From JACCZX01 sp963710675 (lineage in GTDB: Bacteria; Pseudomonadota; Gammaproteobacteria; Burkholderiales; Burkholderiaceae_F), in assembly GCA_963710675.1 (NCBI GenBank), contig CAVQBE010000002.1:1-64000 (forward strand): a stretch of 64,000 bases of DNA, given 5' to 3'. Below, piece by piece: positions 19,889 to 28,849 of the stretch. Below the pieces are notes generated by a model. The model was not told the origin of the DNA and did not search any database. It saw nothing but the letters and a program-made list of their open reading frames with translations. Position numbers and translations under genes: made by a program. The stretch's first letter is position 1. Each line of letters starts with the position of its first letter.

Positions 19889-20764
19889 GTGAGCAAAGCA
19901 GTCGAGCCGCGCTTGGGCAGTGTGCAGTGTTTAAGCCCAGCAGGGCTGCACTCGATGGGCTACACCGAGTGGGGTGCCCCCGATAATCCACGTGTGCTTG
20001 TGTGCGTGCACGGGCTGACAAGGCTCGGGCGAGACTTTGATCGTCTGGCGCGTGCGTTGGCGCCCGAGTATCGAGTCGTATGCCCCGACGTCGTAGGCCG
20101 AGGCCGTAGCAGCCGCTTGCGCGATCCGAAGTATTACGTCGTCCCGCAATACGTCGCCGACATGGTCACCCTTATTGCGCGATTGAACGCCGATCAAGTC
20201 GATTGGGTTGGGACCTCGATGGGGGGCTTGATTGGCATTGGCCTAGCTGGCCAGACCGATGCGCCGATTCGAAAGCTGGTCATCAACGACGTCGGTCCCC
20301 GGCTGGACGCGGCGGCGATAGCGCGCATTGGCGACTATGTTGGTGTGCCCCTGTCTTTCAGCGACGTGGAGCAGGCGGTTGATTACATCTCAACGATTGC
20401 TGCACCGTTCGGGCTGACGCGACGCGAAGACTGGCGTGAACTGGTCGAGCCCGGATTGAAGCGTGAGGGTGCAGGGTGGACGCTGCACTACGACCCGCAG
20501 ATCGCGGTGCCGTTCAAAGCATCAACGCCCGAGCGCTCTAGCATGGATGAAGCAGTCTTGTGGGCGCTGTATGACAACATCCGCTGCCCGACACTGGTGA
20601 TTCGCGGCGCGAACTCTGATCTGCTTTCACGCGAGACACTGCATCAAATGGCAACGCGTGGGCCGAAGGCGCAAACGACGGAGATTCCCGGCGTGGGTCA
20701 CGCGCCAACGTTGATGCTTGACAACGAAATCGCGGTGGTTCGTGATTTTCTTCTTGGAGGATAA
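19889..20764 (+). CDS. Alpha/beta hydrolase
   Basis: A 291-residue hydrolase of the alpha/beta fold. The oxyanion segment is CVHGLTRLGRDFDRLARAL, the nucleophile elbow GTSMGG (around VDWVGTSMGGLIGIGLAG), the acid probably the Asp in NSDLLS, and the histidine in GVGHAPTLM. The order and spacing fit esterases, lactonases or C-C hydrolases; the substrate is not evident. I use GTG 19,889 (VSKAVEPRLGSVQCLSP); an in-frame ATG at 19,820 would add 23 residues with no family support. Divergent from the dehydrogenase gene. Confidence 0.8.
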   Translation: MSKAVEPRLGSVQCLSPAGLHSMGYTEWGAPDNPRVLVCVHGLTRLGRDFDRLARALAPEYRVVCPDVVGRGRSSRLRDPKYYVVPQYVADMVTLIARLNADQVDWVGTSMGGLIGIGLAGQTDAPIRKLVINDVGPRLDAAAIARIGDYVGVPLSFSDVEQAVDYISTIAAPFGLTRREDWRELVEPGLKREGAGWTLHYDPQIAVPFKASTPERSSMDEAVLWALYDNIRCPTLVIRGANSDLLSRETLHQMATRGPKAQTTEIPGVGHAPTLMLDNEIAVVRDFLLGG

Positions 20765-20768
20765 GTCG

Positions 20769-21260
20769 CTAGAACACGCCAGTCGCAAGACCCGCGGCGA
20801 GAGCCGCTCCCAGCTCGCGCGCGCGGTTTAAATCTGTTTCAGGAACCTGTTTGGGCGCCAGTATTTGTTCAGGCGTCTGCGCACCGTTGCGAACGATCAA
20901 AGGCAAAGCAATCTCCTTCAGGCGCAGACCGGTTGCGATGCGCTGAATCTGACGTGCCGCACCTTCGCCATCGGTACCTGCTGCGATGATCACCGCATAC
21001 GGGCGGCCGTTGACCTTGTCGAGCACACCGTAGTAGATCCGATCAAAGAAATCCTTCATTCGACCGGACATTGTTGCCAGGTTTTCGGGTGTGACGAAGA
21101 GATAGCCGTCGGCGGCAAGAATGTGCGAGACGTCGGTATCGGCAGCCGTCATCAACGCGGCTGTGCAGCCGGTTTCGTCGCGCGCCGCTGAATGCGCTGC
21201 GCTCGCCAACTGTTGGGACGCGCCGGTCATCGTGTGATAAACGATGATCAATCGCTTCAT
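20769..21260 (-). CDS. Flavodoxin-like / NADPH-dependent FMN reductase family protein
   Basis: A 163-residue flavoprotein. The N-terminus MKRLIIVYHTMTGASQQLA is a beta strand followed by a phosphate-binding loop (HTMTGAS), and GYLFVTPENLATMSGRMKDFFDRIYY plus YAVIIAAGTDGEG contact the FMN isoalloxazine in this family. It may pass electrons or reduce quinones; the partner is unknown. The start ATG at 21,260 sits over the probable mtfA stop (ATGA), so the two are likely co-translated. It ends 5 bases from the convergent hydrolase. Confidence 0.8.
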   Translation of the reverse strand: MKRLIIVYHTMTGASQQLASAAHSAARDETGCTAALMTAADTDVSHILAADGYLFVTPENLATMSGRMKDFFDRIYYGVLDKVNGRPYAVIIAAGTDGEGAARQIQRIATGLRLKEIALPLIVRNGAQTPEQILAPKQVPETDLNRARELGAALAAGLATGVF

Positions 21261-22090
21261 GCACTGCGGCTGCCAACGGATCCTGCAGGAAAAACCGTGA
21301 GAGCAATGCGTACCAATCGGGAAAAGCGTCGTGCAAACGGCGTGGATCCACAAAGAACGTCTCGCTCGAGACCGCAAAGAACTCAGCCTCATCCTGCGCG
21401 GCGTACGGATCGAGCGGCAGGTGCGCGTAGTAATGATCGACTTCATCGGACTCCGGATCCAGATCATCGGGTAGCTCGGCATCGATCAGGTCGAGCTCTG
21501 CGGCGAATCGATTAAATGATTGATCCAAAACGCTGCGCCACCGATCGAGCGACAGCGGTTTGTGCATGTGCGAGGAAGGGAGGTACACCATCGGCGTCAC
21601 CATCGAGCAGATCGATTTTGTGCACGAACTCATGAATGACTACGGAATATGCCGCGCCTGCGCCGGTAGCGCTTTGCTGCGCGTCCTCCCACGACAGCAC
21701 CAGCGGCCCGCCGTCCCACGCTTCACCAGCAATCGGCTCGATGAACTCATGCACGACGCCGTCATCGTCGGTGACGCTCCGCGGGACCAGGAACTCGCTT
21801 GGATAGACGACGATACTTTTCCAGCCGCGATACCAGTCGAGGCCAAGGTTGAGCACCGGCAGGCACGCCTGCACCGCAATGCTGACCTGCATTGCTGCTG
21901 TCAGCGCGAGGCCGGCGGCGGCGGACATTTGTTTGTCGGCAAGCAATTGCGCAGCAAGGATCCGTAACCGGTCGCGCTCGTCGTTGGTTAGCCGTTGCAC
22001 GAATGGCAGAGTCGCGCAAGTCAGCTTCCAGAGCGGATCGGGAATCGCCACCGATGTCGATCGAGTCCAACGGTTTAACAGCGTCCGCAT
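21257..22090 (-). CDS. mtfA: MtfA-type zinc peptidase (frameshifted)
   Basis: An M90-family metallopeptidase; in E. coli MtfA binds the glucose repressor Mlc. It starts MRTLLNRWTRSTSVAIPDPLWKL, continues FVQRLTNDERDRLRILAAQLLADKQ, WKSIVVYPSEFLVPRSVTDDDGVVHEF, and carries the zinc-binding HExxH as VVIHEFVHKIDLLDGDADG. After a one-base shift near 21,560 the reading continues LDRWRSVLDQSFNRFAAELDL, then YAAQDEAEFFAVSSETFFVDP, which holds the third zinc ligand region, to FFLQDPLAA. The natural stop is not certain; another shift would end it at TGA 21,257, overlapping the flavodoxin start. Confidence 0.85.
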
Positions 22091-22140
22091 CGTGGAATTG
22101 TGCCGCACGATTGATTGCACTGAGCGCTTATCCTTCCGTC

Positions 22141-24318
22141 ATGCACATCGCGCATCCCGCCGAGCTGACGCAGCCACCGCTCGATCTTGATCGCACGCTG
22201 GCTCTGGTTGAACCTCTGTATCAGGACAGATCGCTCGCGACTGGCGAGTCGTTTCTCGCGCACGCGCGCGGCACGGCGGAGATTGTTGCGCCTTTGCGCA
22301 ACGACGCGGATTTGCTGTGCGCTGCCTGTCTGTTTGGTGTGCACGACGTTCTTCGGGAGCCTGATGAGTGGCTGCGAGCTCGCTTCGGAGCGGGCGTCGC
22401 ACAGCTCGTGACCGATCTCCGGCAATTGATGAAGCTTTCGGAGCTGACGCGCAAACAAAGTGATGCAACGAACAAGAGACACGGAGTCGACGACCAGGCA
22501 GAAGCGTTGCGCCGCATGCTGCTTGCGATGGCCAACGACTTGCGAATCGTGCTGCTGCGGTTGGCGTCGCGTTTGCAGACGTTGCGGTACTACGCGGCCA
22601 GCAAAGCCGCTGGACCGGAGCCGATCGCGCGCGAGACGATGCGGCTTTATGCGCCACTCGCGAATCGTCTCGGCATATGGCAAATGAAGTGGGAGCTGGA
22701 GGATTTGTCGTTCCGCTTCCTTGAGCCGCAGACCTACAAGGAAGTGGCGCGGCTGCTCGATGAGAAGCGGATCGAGCGGCAGGATTTCATCGTCGACGCG
22801 ACGAAGCGCGTGCAGCAGATCTTGAGCGAGGCGGGCATCGCCGCCGAGGTCGTCGGGCGACCGAAGCACATCTTCAGCATCGTCAACAAGATGCGGACCA
22901 AGGGACTTGCGTTCGATCAGCTACGCGATGTCCGTGGCCTGCGCGTGATCGTTGACAGCGTGCCGGACTGTTACCAGGCGCTGTCGGCGATCCACCAGGA
23001 GTGGACCGCGGTCGCCGGCGACTACGACGACTACATTGCGCGTCCGAAGCTGAACGGTTATCAGTCGCTGCATACCGTCGTCACCGATGATCACGGCCGC
23101 ACGCTCGAGATCCAGATTCGCACGCAGCAGATGCACGAATCCGCCGAGCTGGGGTTGGCGGCTCACTGGCGATACAAGGAACGTGGGAAGCCTGCCGCAG
23201 GAAGGCCGGGGGCCCAGGGGCCCGAAGACAGCGACGCGCAGCGAATCGCCTGGTTGCGGCAATTACTTGCGTGGCGCGAAGAGGTCGATCCCGCGTCACC
23301 CGCAGGTTCCGGTGGCGCCGCGCGCGATGAGCGAATGTACGTACTGACGCCGCAGGCACGTGTGGTCGAGCTGCCGGCGGGCGGCACACCGGTCGATTTC
23401 GCCTTTCACATTCATTCCGAGGTCGGCTATCGCTGTCGCGGCGCGCGTGTCGATGGCGTCATCGTTCCGCTGAACACGCCGTTGAAGAACGGTCAGACCG
23501 TCGAGATCATCTCCGCCAAGTCTGGCGGGCCGAGTCGCGACTGGCTAAATGCCGACCTTGGATTTCTGAAGAGTGCGCGGTCCCGTGCCAAGGTGCGACA
23601 GTGGTTCAACGCGCTCGAGCTCGAGCAGTCGATCGCCGCCGGACGCGAGCTGATCGAGAAGGAATTGCAGAGGCTGGGCAAAACGGCCGTCAAGCTCGAC
23701 GAGCTGGCAAAGCGGCTCGGCTTCGGCAGCGTCGATCAGCTGGCCGCTGCGGCGACCAAGGATGAGTTCAGCTTGCGCTCGATCGAACAGGCGCTGGCGC
23801 CTGCAACGGTTCAACCGGAGCCGACGCCCGCGCCCTTGATCGGTCGCCCGGCGGCGGTCCCGCTGCACCGGCAGGCAAAGGCCAGGTCCTGGTGGTCGGT
23901 GTCGATTCGCTGCTTGACCCAACTCGCGCGCTGCTGCCGGCCGGCACCGCCCGATGAAATCGTCGGCTACGTCACGCGCGGCAAGGGCGTGTCGATTCAC
24001 CGCGCAGCCTGCTCGAATCTGAGGTCGCTGCTGAACGCGCGCCTGAGCGCGTGGTCGATGTGACCTGGGGCGCGCGCAGCAGATGCGGTGTATCCGGTCG
24101 AGCTGCTGGTGCTGGCGCAGGATCGGCCGGGAGTTCTGCGCGACATATCGGAGGTGTTCGCGCGCGAGAAGCTCAACGTCGTCGGCGTCAATTCGAGCAG
24201 TAGCAAGGGCGAGGCGCGGATGCTGTTCACCGTCGAAATTCGCGGTGCATCGGACATCGGCCGAGTGCTGACGGCGGTGCGTGAAGTGAAAGATGTTTTC
24301 TCCGCGCGGCGTCGCTGA
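22141..24318 (+). CDS. relA: (p)ppGpp synthetase RelA (frameshifts near 3' end)
   Basis: RelA makes the stringent-response alarmone when uncharged tRNA enters the ribosome. From ATG 22,141 (MHIAHPAELTQPPLDLDRTL) there is a degenerate hydrolase domain: the HD pair expected near AACLFGVHDVLREPDEW is not in the usual position, as in synthetase-only RelA. The synthetase domain has GRPKHIFSIVNKM, DQLRDVRGLRVIVD and YIARPKLNGYQSLHTVV. A TGS domain follows (VYVLTPQARVVELPAGGTPVDFAF), then a zinc-finger-like LTQLARCCRPAPPDEIVGYV and an ACT domain (ELLVLAQDRPGVLRDISEVFA). Frames change near 23,875, 24,050 and 24,080. About 725 residues, normal length. tRNA-Val follows. Confidence 0.93.
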
Positions 24319-24340
24319 CCTGCGAACCTGCACGTCGATA

Positions 24341-24346
24341 TATACT
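24341..24346 (+). promoter_or_regulatory. -10 box for tRNA-Val (and possibly the thrS operon)
   Basis: TATACT lies 9 bases before the first base of tRNA-Val; tRNA-Pro has the same hexamer 8 bases upstream. The -35 match is poor (CTGACC at 24,315, spacing 20). No promoter is visible between tRNA-Val and the thrS leader, so this may serve both. Confidence 0.4.
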
Positions 24347-24355
24347 TCGCGGCCC

Positions 24356-24432
24356 AGGCGCGTAGCTCAGCTGGTTAGAGCACCACCTTGACATGGTGGG
24401 GGTCGTTGGTTCGAGTCCAATCGCGCCTACCA
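24356..24432 (+). tRNA. tRNA-Val (anticodon GAC)
   Basis: A 77-base cloverleaf: acceptor AGGCGCG pairs with CGCGCCT, D-arm GCTCAGCTGGTTAGAGC, anticodon stem CCACC/GGTGG around loop TTGACAT (anticodon GAC), and T-loop GTTCGAGTCC. The CCA end is encoded. It lies 38 bases after relA and 30 bases before the threonine leader peptide. Confidence 0.96.
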
Positions 24433-24462
24433 TGCACTGACAGACAACAGGAAAGGCATCAA

Positions 24463-24495
24463 ATGACGTTCCGAACTACGTTTACCACCTCTTGA
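24463..24495 (+). CDS. Threonine-rich leader peptide of thrS
   Basis: A ten-codon reading frame, MTFRTTFTTS, with five threonine codons (ACG, ACT, ACG, ACC, ACC), preceded at 7 bases by AGGAAAGG and ending at TGA 24,493-24,495. It stands 28 bases before a terminator hairpin and 68 before thrS, the layout of transcription attenuators. If charged tRNA-Thr is scarce the ribosome should stall on the Thr codons and let an alternative structure form. Too short to prove by coding statistics, but the composition and position are telling. Confidence 0.8.
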   Translation: MTFRTTFTTS

Positions 24496-24523
24496 TGACG
24501 GGACGAGTTCGCCTTTCGAAAAC

Positions 24524-24549
24524 AAGTGCGGCTCGCCGCACTTTTTTTT
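24524..24549 (+). terminator. Attenuator terminator in the thrS leader
   Basis: AAGTGCGGC (24,524-24,532) pairs perfectly with GCCGCACTT (24,535-24,543), with a tight loop, and is followed by a run of T to 24,549: a strong Rho-independent terminator. It lies between the Thr-rich leader frame and thrS, 16 bases before the thrS ATG. GGACGAG (24,501-24,507) can pair with CTCGCC (24,533-24,538, one bulged A), which would disrupt the terminator: a candidate antiterminator. Confidence 0.85.
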
Positions 24550-24565
24550 GATTGGAGCAGACGAC

Positions 24566-26525
24566 ATGATTTCAATTCGATTACCTGACGGCTCCAGCCG
24601 CAGTTACGACCAGCCGGTGACGGCGGCTCAGGTTGCATCTTCGATCGGCCCGGGCCTCGCCAAGGCTGCGCGTCGCAGCGAAGGTTGACGGCAAGCTGGT
24701 CGATGTTGCCCATCTGATCGACCGGATGCCGACGTTGCGATCGTCACGGACCGCGACGCCGACGGCATCGACGTCATCCGGCATTCGACGGCGCATCTGC
24801 TCGCCTACGCGGTCAAGGAGCTGTTTCCGGAGGCGCAGGTCACGATCGGCCCCGTGATCGAAAACGGCTTTTACTACGACTTCGCCTACAAGCGTCCGTT
24901 TACGCCGGATGACCTGGCGGCGATCGAACAGAAGATGGCGGAGCTTGCGCAAAAAGGATGAGCCGGTGGTGCGCGAAGTCTGGAAGCGCGACGACGCCGT
25001 GAAATTTTTCGAGTCGATCGGCGAAAAGTACAAGGCCGAGATCATCGCGTCGATTCCGGCGAACGAAGATATTTCGCTGTATCGCGAGGGCGCCTTCATC
25101 GATCTGTGTCGCGGGCCGCACGTGCCGTCGTCGGGCAAGCTAAAGGTGTTCAAGCTGACGAAGGTGGCCGGCGCTTATTGGCGCGGCGACCAGGCGAACG
25201 AGCAGTTGCAGCGCATCTACGGCACGGCTTGGGGCAGGAAGGAAGACCAGGACGCGTATCTGAAGATGCTCGAAGAAGCCGAGAAGCGCGACCATCGCAA
25301 GCTCGGCAAGGAGCTCGACCTGTTTCACTTTCAGGAAGAAGCCCCGGGCCTGGTGTTCTGGCATCCGAAGGGCTGGGTGATCTGGCAGGCGGTCGAGCAA
25401 TACATGCGCGCCGTGTACCGCGACAACGGCTATCAGGAGGTCAGGGCGCCGCAGATTCTCGACCGCTCGCTGTGGGAAAAGTCGGGCCACTGGGAAAAGT
25501 ACCGTGAAAACATGTTCACGACCGAGTCGGAGAACCGGTACTACGCGCTGAAGCCGATGAACTGCCCAGGACATGTGCAGATCTACAACGCCAATCTGCA
25601 CAGTTATCGCGAGCTGCCGTTGCGCTACGGCGAGTTCGGCTTCTGCCATCGCAACGAGTCGTCGGGCGCGTTGCACGGTGTGTTGCGCGTGCGCGGCTTC
25701 GTGCAGGACGACGGCCATATTTTCTGCACCGAGGATCAGATTCTCGACGAGTGCGTCGCGTATACGGCGTTGCTGCAGAAGGTGTATCGCGATTTCGGCT
25801 TCGAGCAGCTGCTTTACAAGGTGGCGACACGGCCCGAGCAGCGAATCGGTTCGGACGAGATCTGGGACAAGTCGGAAACGGCGTTGATCGAGTCGCTTGC
25901 GGCGATCGGGCGTCGAGTTTGAAGTGTCGCCGGGCGAGGGCGCCTTTTACGGCCCGAAGATCGAGTACACACTGAAGGACGCGATCGGTCGACCCTGGCA
26001 GTGCGGCACGATGCAGGTCGACTTCTCGATGCCGGAGCGGCTCGGCGCCGAGTACGTTGCCGAGGACAACAGCCGCAAAACGCCGGTGATGCTGCATCGG
26101 GCGATTGTGGCGCGCTCGAGCGGTTCATCGGGATGCTGATCGAAAACTATGCCGGCGCGATGCCGCCGTGGCTGGCGCCGGTGCAGGTCGTCGTGGCTTG
26201 CATTTCCGAGCACCAGGCGGCATATGCGGAAGATGTTGCGCAAACACTGCAAAAACAAGGCTTTAGGGCGGAATCCGATTTGCGCAATGAGAAGATCAAC
26301 TATAAGATCCGCGCCCTCAGCCTGCAGAAAATCCCCTACATTCTTGTTGTCGGCGACAAAGAGAAGCAAGCGAACACGGTATCCGTGCGCGCGCGTGGTG
26401 GTGCGGACCTAGGCGTGATTCCCCTGTCCGAGTTTGCCGAACGTCTGAAGCTCGACGTTGAGCAGCGCAGAATGTTGTCAGCGTGTCAAATCAGACATGT
26501 CAGCCAAGCGCGGTTTAGTTTTTAA
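24566..26525 (+). CDS. thrS: Threonyl-tRNA synthetase (frameshifted)
   Basis: ThrRS charges tRNA-Thr and edits mischarged serine. ATG 24,566 follows GGAG; the N-terminal TGS domain is MISIRLPDGSSRSYDQPVTAAQVA. The editing domain has VIRHSTAHLLAYAVKELFPEAQ, FYYDFAYKRPFT and LCRGPHVPSSGKL. The class II core has FWHPKGWVIWQAVEQYM, zinc ligands in MNCPGHV, motif 2 GEFGFCHRNESSGALHGVLRVRGF and motif 3 near the C-terminus. The anticodon-binding domain shows LAPVQVVVACISEHQAAYAE. Frames change near 24,670, 24,730, 24,950, 25,912 and 26,107. About 650 codons, a normal size, so I read it as whole with sequence errors. First gene of the infC-rpmI-rplT group, behind the attenuator. Confidence 0.95.
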
Positions 26526-26543
26526 ATTTTTGGAGAGGTAAAT

Positions 26544-27065
26544 ATCGCTCAAGAACGTTCGCACCGGATCAATGGTGAAATCAGTGCCCCGGAAATACGT
26601 CTGACTGGAATCGAAGGTGAAGCTCTGGGAGTAGTGAAGCTGCCCGATGCGCTGCGCATGGCCGAGGAAGCTCAGGTCGATTTGGTGGAAATTGCTCCCA
26701 CGGCCGTGCCGCCCGTCTGTCGCTTGATGGACTACGGCAAGTTCAAGTATCAGGAGCAGAAGAAGTCGCACGAAGCGAAGCTCAAGCAGAAGCAGATTCA
26801 GATCAAGGAAGTCAAGTTCCGTCCGCAGACCGACGAAAACGATTACCTGACGAAAATGCGGAACTTGATTCGCTTTCTGGAAGAAGGCGACAAAGCAAAA
26901 ATCACGCTGCGGTTTCGCGGCCGCGAAATGGCGCATCAGGAGTTTGGCGTGAAGCTGCTGGAGCGTGTGCGCGACGAGCTGGCGAACATGGCGGTGGTGG
27001 AATCGATGCCGAGATTGGAAGGGCGCCAGATGGTGATGGTGATGGCGCCGAAGAAGAAGAAGTAA
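26544..27065 (+). CDS. infC: Translation initiation factor IF-3 (AUC start)
   Basis: IF-3 guards start-codon selection on the 30S subunit. The protein, 173 residues, runs AQERSHRINGEISAPEIRL, LPDALRMAEEAQVDLVEIAPTAVPPVCRLMDYGKFKY, QIKEVKFRPQTDENDY, ITLRFRGREMAHQEFG and ends MAPKKKK. There is no ATG, GTG or TTG at the expected place: GGAGAGG (26,532-26,538) is followed five bases later by ATC GCT CAA GAA. IF-3 genes commonly use a rare start (ATT in E. coli), which lets IF-3 repress its own synthesis. I therefore start at ATC 26,544. The next ATG, at 26,659, would remove the N-domain. Confidence 0.92.
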   Translation: MAQERSHRINGEISAPEIRLTGIEGEALGVVKLPDALRMAEEAQVDLVEIAPTAVPPVCRLMDYGKFKYQEQKKSHEAKLKQKQIQIKEVKFRPQTDENDYLTKMRNLIRFLEEGDKAKITLRFRGREMAHQEFGVKLLERVRDELANMAVVESMPRLEGRQMVMVMAPKKKK

Positions 27066-27069
27066 GTCG

Positions 27070-27098
27070 CCAGCGGCAAGCCGCCGGCTTGCCACTGG
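27070..27098 (+). promoter_or_regulatory. Hairpin in the infC-rpmI gap (possible L20 control site)
   Basis: CCAG-C-GGCAAGCC pairs with GGCTTGCC-A-CTGG, 4 plus 8 base pairs with one mismatch and a 3-base loop, without a T-run. In several bacteria ribosomal protein L20 represses rpmI-rplT by binding RNA near here. That link is inferred from position only. Confidence 0.4.
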
Positions 27099-27172
27099 TA
27101 ACATACAAGTGGGAACAGGCTTCAAGTCCCTCAACGGAGCGCCTGCAATCATCTAAAAACGAAAGGACGGCT

Positions 27173-27370
27173 ATGCCGAAGATGAAGACGAAAAAGAGCG
27201 CTGCGAAGCGCTTCGAGGTTCGCGCCAGCGGATCGATCAAGCGCGGTCAGGCGGCCAAGCGCCACCTGCTGACCAAGCGCACCACCAAGAACAAGCGCCA
27301 TTTGCGCGGTCCGGTCAATATGCACGAGGCCGATGTGAAGTCGGTGCGCCGCATGCTGCCGTACGCATAG
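27173..27370 (+). CDS. rpmI: 50S ribosomal protein L35
   Basis: A 65-residue basic protein starting MPKMKTKKSAAKRFEVRASG and ending KSVRRMLPYA, the standard length and ends of L35. The start ATG 27,173 follows AAAGGACGG. It lies 107 bases after infC, a gap holding a hairpin, and 9 bases before rplT, with which it is co-transcribed. Confidence 0.97.
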   Translation: MPKMKTKKSAAKRFEVRASGSIKRGQAAKRHLLTKRTTKNKRHLRGPVNMHEADVKSVRRMLPYA

Positions 27371-27379
27371 GGAGCGACG

Positions 27380-27739
27380 ATGCCAAGAGTAAAACGAGGT
27401 ACTACCGCGCGCGCGCGGCACAAGAAAGTCCTGGCGCAGGCCGTCGGGTTTACGCGCCGCCGCAAGAACGTATTCCGCGTCGCCAAAGAAGCGGTGATGA
27501 AAGCGGGGCAATATGCATACCGCGATCGCCGCAACAAGAAGCGCGTATTTCGCGCGTTATGGATCGCGCGTATCAATGCCGCGGTTCGTGAGCACGGAAT
27601 GAGCTACAGCGTATTCATGAACGGTTTGACCAAAGCGGAAATGGGTCTGGATCGCAAAATACTGGCGGACATGGCAGTGCTCGACAAACCCGGCTTTGCG
27701 GCGGTCGTTGAAAAAGTTAAGGCTACGATCGCGGTTTGA
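27380..27739 (+). CDS. rplT: 50S ribosomal protein L20
   Basis: A 119-residue protein needed early in 50S assembly. It shows MPRVKRGTTARARHKKVLAQA, FRVAKEAVMKAGQYAYRDRRNKKRVFRALWIARINAA and ADMAVLDKPGFAAVVEKVKA, all typical of L20, which can also repress its own operon. Frame intact. A strong terminator follows after 26 bases, separating it partly from pheST. Confidence 0.97.
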   Translation: MPRVKRGTTARARHKKVLAQAVGFTRRRKNVFRVAKEAVMKAGQYAYRDRRNKKRVFRALWIARINAAVREHGMSYSVFMNGLTKAEMGLDRKILADMAVLDKPGFAAVVEKVKATIAV

Positions 27740-27765
27740 TCGCAACCCAATAGAACAGTAAGAGC

Positions 27766-27797
27766 AAAACGGGGCCTAATGCGAGGCCCCGTTTTGT
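27766..27797 (+). terminator. Terminator between rplT and pheS
   Basis: AAAACGGGGCCT (27,766-27,777) pairs with AGGCCCCGTTTT (27,784-27,795) around a 6-base loop, followed by GTTT. It stands 21 bases before the pheS ATG. In E. coli this gap holds a Phe leader peptide; the 26 bases here between rplT and the stem are too short for one, so this may be a plain or partial terminator. Confidence 0.85.
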
Positions 27798-27818
27798 TTA
27801 CAGATCTTTCACTTCGAG

Positions 27819-28840
27819 ATGACTAGCGAATTGGATCAACTGGTGGATGAAGCGCGGGCCGCGTTCGCAGCTGCCTTGCAGCCTGCCGCGCTCGAAAACG
27901 ATAAGGCGCGCTTTCTCGGCAAGAGCGGCGCGATCACCGAGCGACTGAAAACGCTCGGCAAGTTGCCGCCGGAGAGAAGCGCGTAGCGGCGCGAGTATCA
28001 ACGTCGCCAAGGAAGCGATCGAAGGCGCTGCTTGCCGAGCGCCGGCAGGCGCTGGCCGAGCTTGCGGCTAGGAAAAGCAATTGGCGGCCGAGTCGATCGA
28101 CGTCACGTTGCCGGGCCGCTCTCGTAGTCGAGGGCGCGATCCATCCCGTCGCTCGCACCTGGATGCGAATCGAAGAGATCTTTCGCTCGATTGGGTTCGA
28201 TTTTGCCGACGGCCCTGAGATCGAAACCGATTGGTACAACTTTACCGCGCTGAACAGTCCGGAGAATCATCCGGCGCGCTCAATGCAGGACTCGTTTTAT
28301 GTTGAGTGCAACGATAGCCGGGCCGGCCGTTGGTGTTGCGAACTCACACAAGTCCGATGCAGGTGCGCTATGCACGCATGCATCACCGCCGATCAAAGTG
28401 ATTGCGATCGGACGAACGTATCGCGTTGACAGCGACGCCACTCACTCGCCGATGTTCCATCAGGTCGAAGGCCTTTGGCTCGACCACAACATCAGCTTTG
28501 CCGACCTGAAGGCGGTGTACACGAATTTCCTGCGGTGCTTTTTTGAAACCGATGATCTCGAGTGTGCGCTTTCGGCCGTCGTATTTCCCGTTTACCGAGC
28601 CATCGGCAGAAATCGACATGATGTTCACCAGCGGCGCTCGCAAAGGGCGCTGGCTCGAAATTTCGGGCTGCAGGTCAGGTACATCCCGACGTCATCCGCA
28701 ACTTCGGCTTACGACCCCGGCAAACCATAGGCTTTGCGTTTGGCTCGGGGCTCGAACGTCTGACGATGCTGCGTTACGGCGTCGAGGATCTGCGGCTGTT
28801 CTTCGAAGGCGATTTGCGCTTTCTGCAGCAATTCACCTAG
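27819..28840 (+). CDS. pheS: Phenylalanyl-tRNA synthetase alpha subunit (frameshifted)
   Basis: The catalytic subunit of the alpha2beta2 enzyme. It starts MTSELDQLVDEARAAFAAAL with ATG 27,819; then FLGKSGAITERLK, HPVARTWMRIEEIFRSIGFDFADGPEIETDWYNFTALN, MQDSFYV, GRTYRVDSDATHSPMFHQVEGLWLD (motif 2), and motif 3 IGFAFGSGLERLTMLRYGVEDLRLFFEGDLRFLQQF, ending at TAG 28,838. At least five single-base shifts interrupt it, in an essential gene of normal total length (about 340 codons), so they are most likely sequence errors. pheT follows after 9 bases. Confidence 0.93.
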
Positions 28841-28849
28841 GCGCCGCCG

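Noticed and set aside
22141..24318. A bifunctional SpoT instead of RelA
   Set aside because: The HD catalytic pair of the hydrolase domain is not in its usual place, and the position beside tRNA-Val and thrS is that of relA in relatives.
27740..27818. A pheM-like Phe leader peptide between rplT and pheS
   Set aside because: Only 26 bases separate rplT from the terminator stem and no Phe-rich frame is present.
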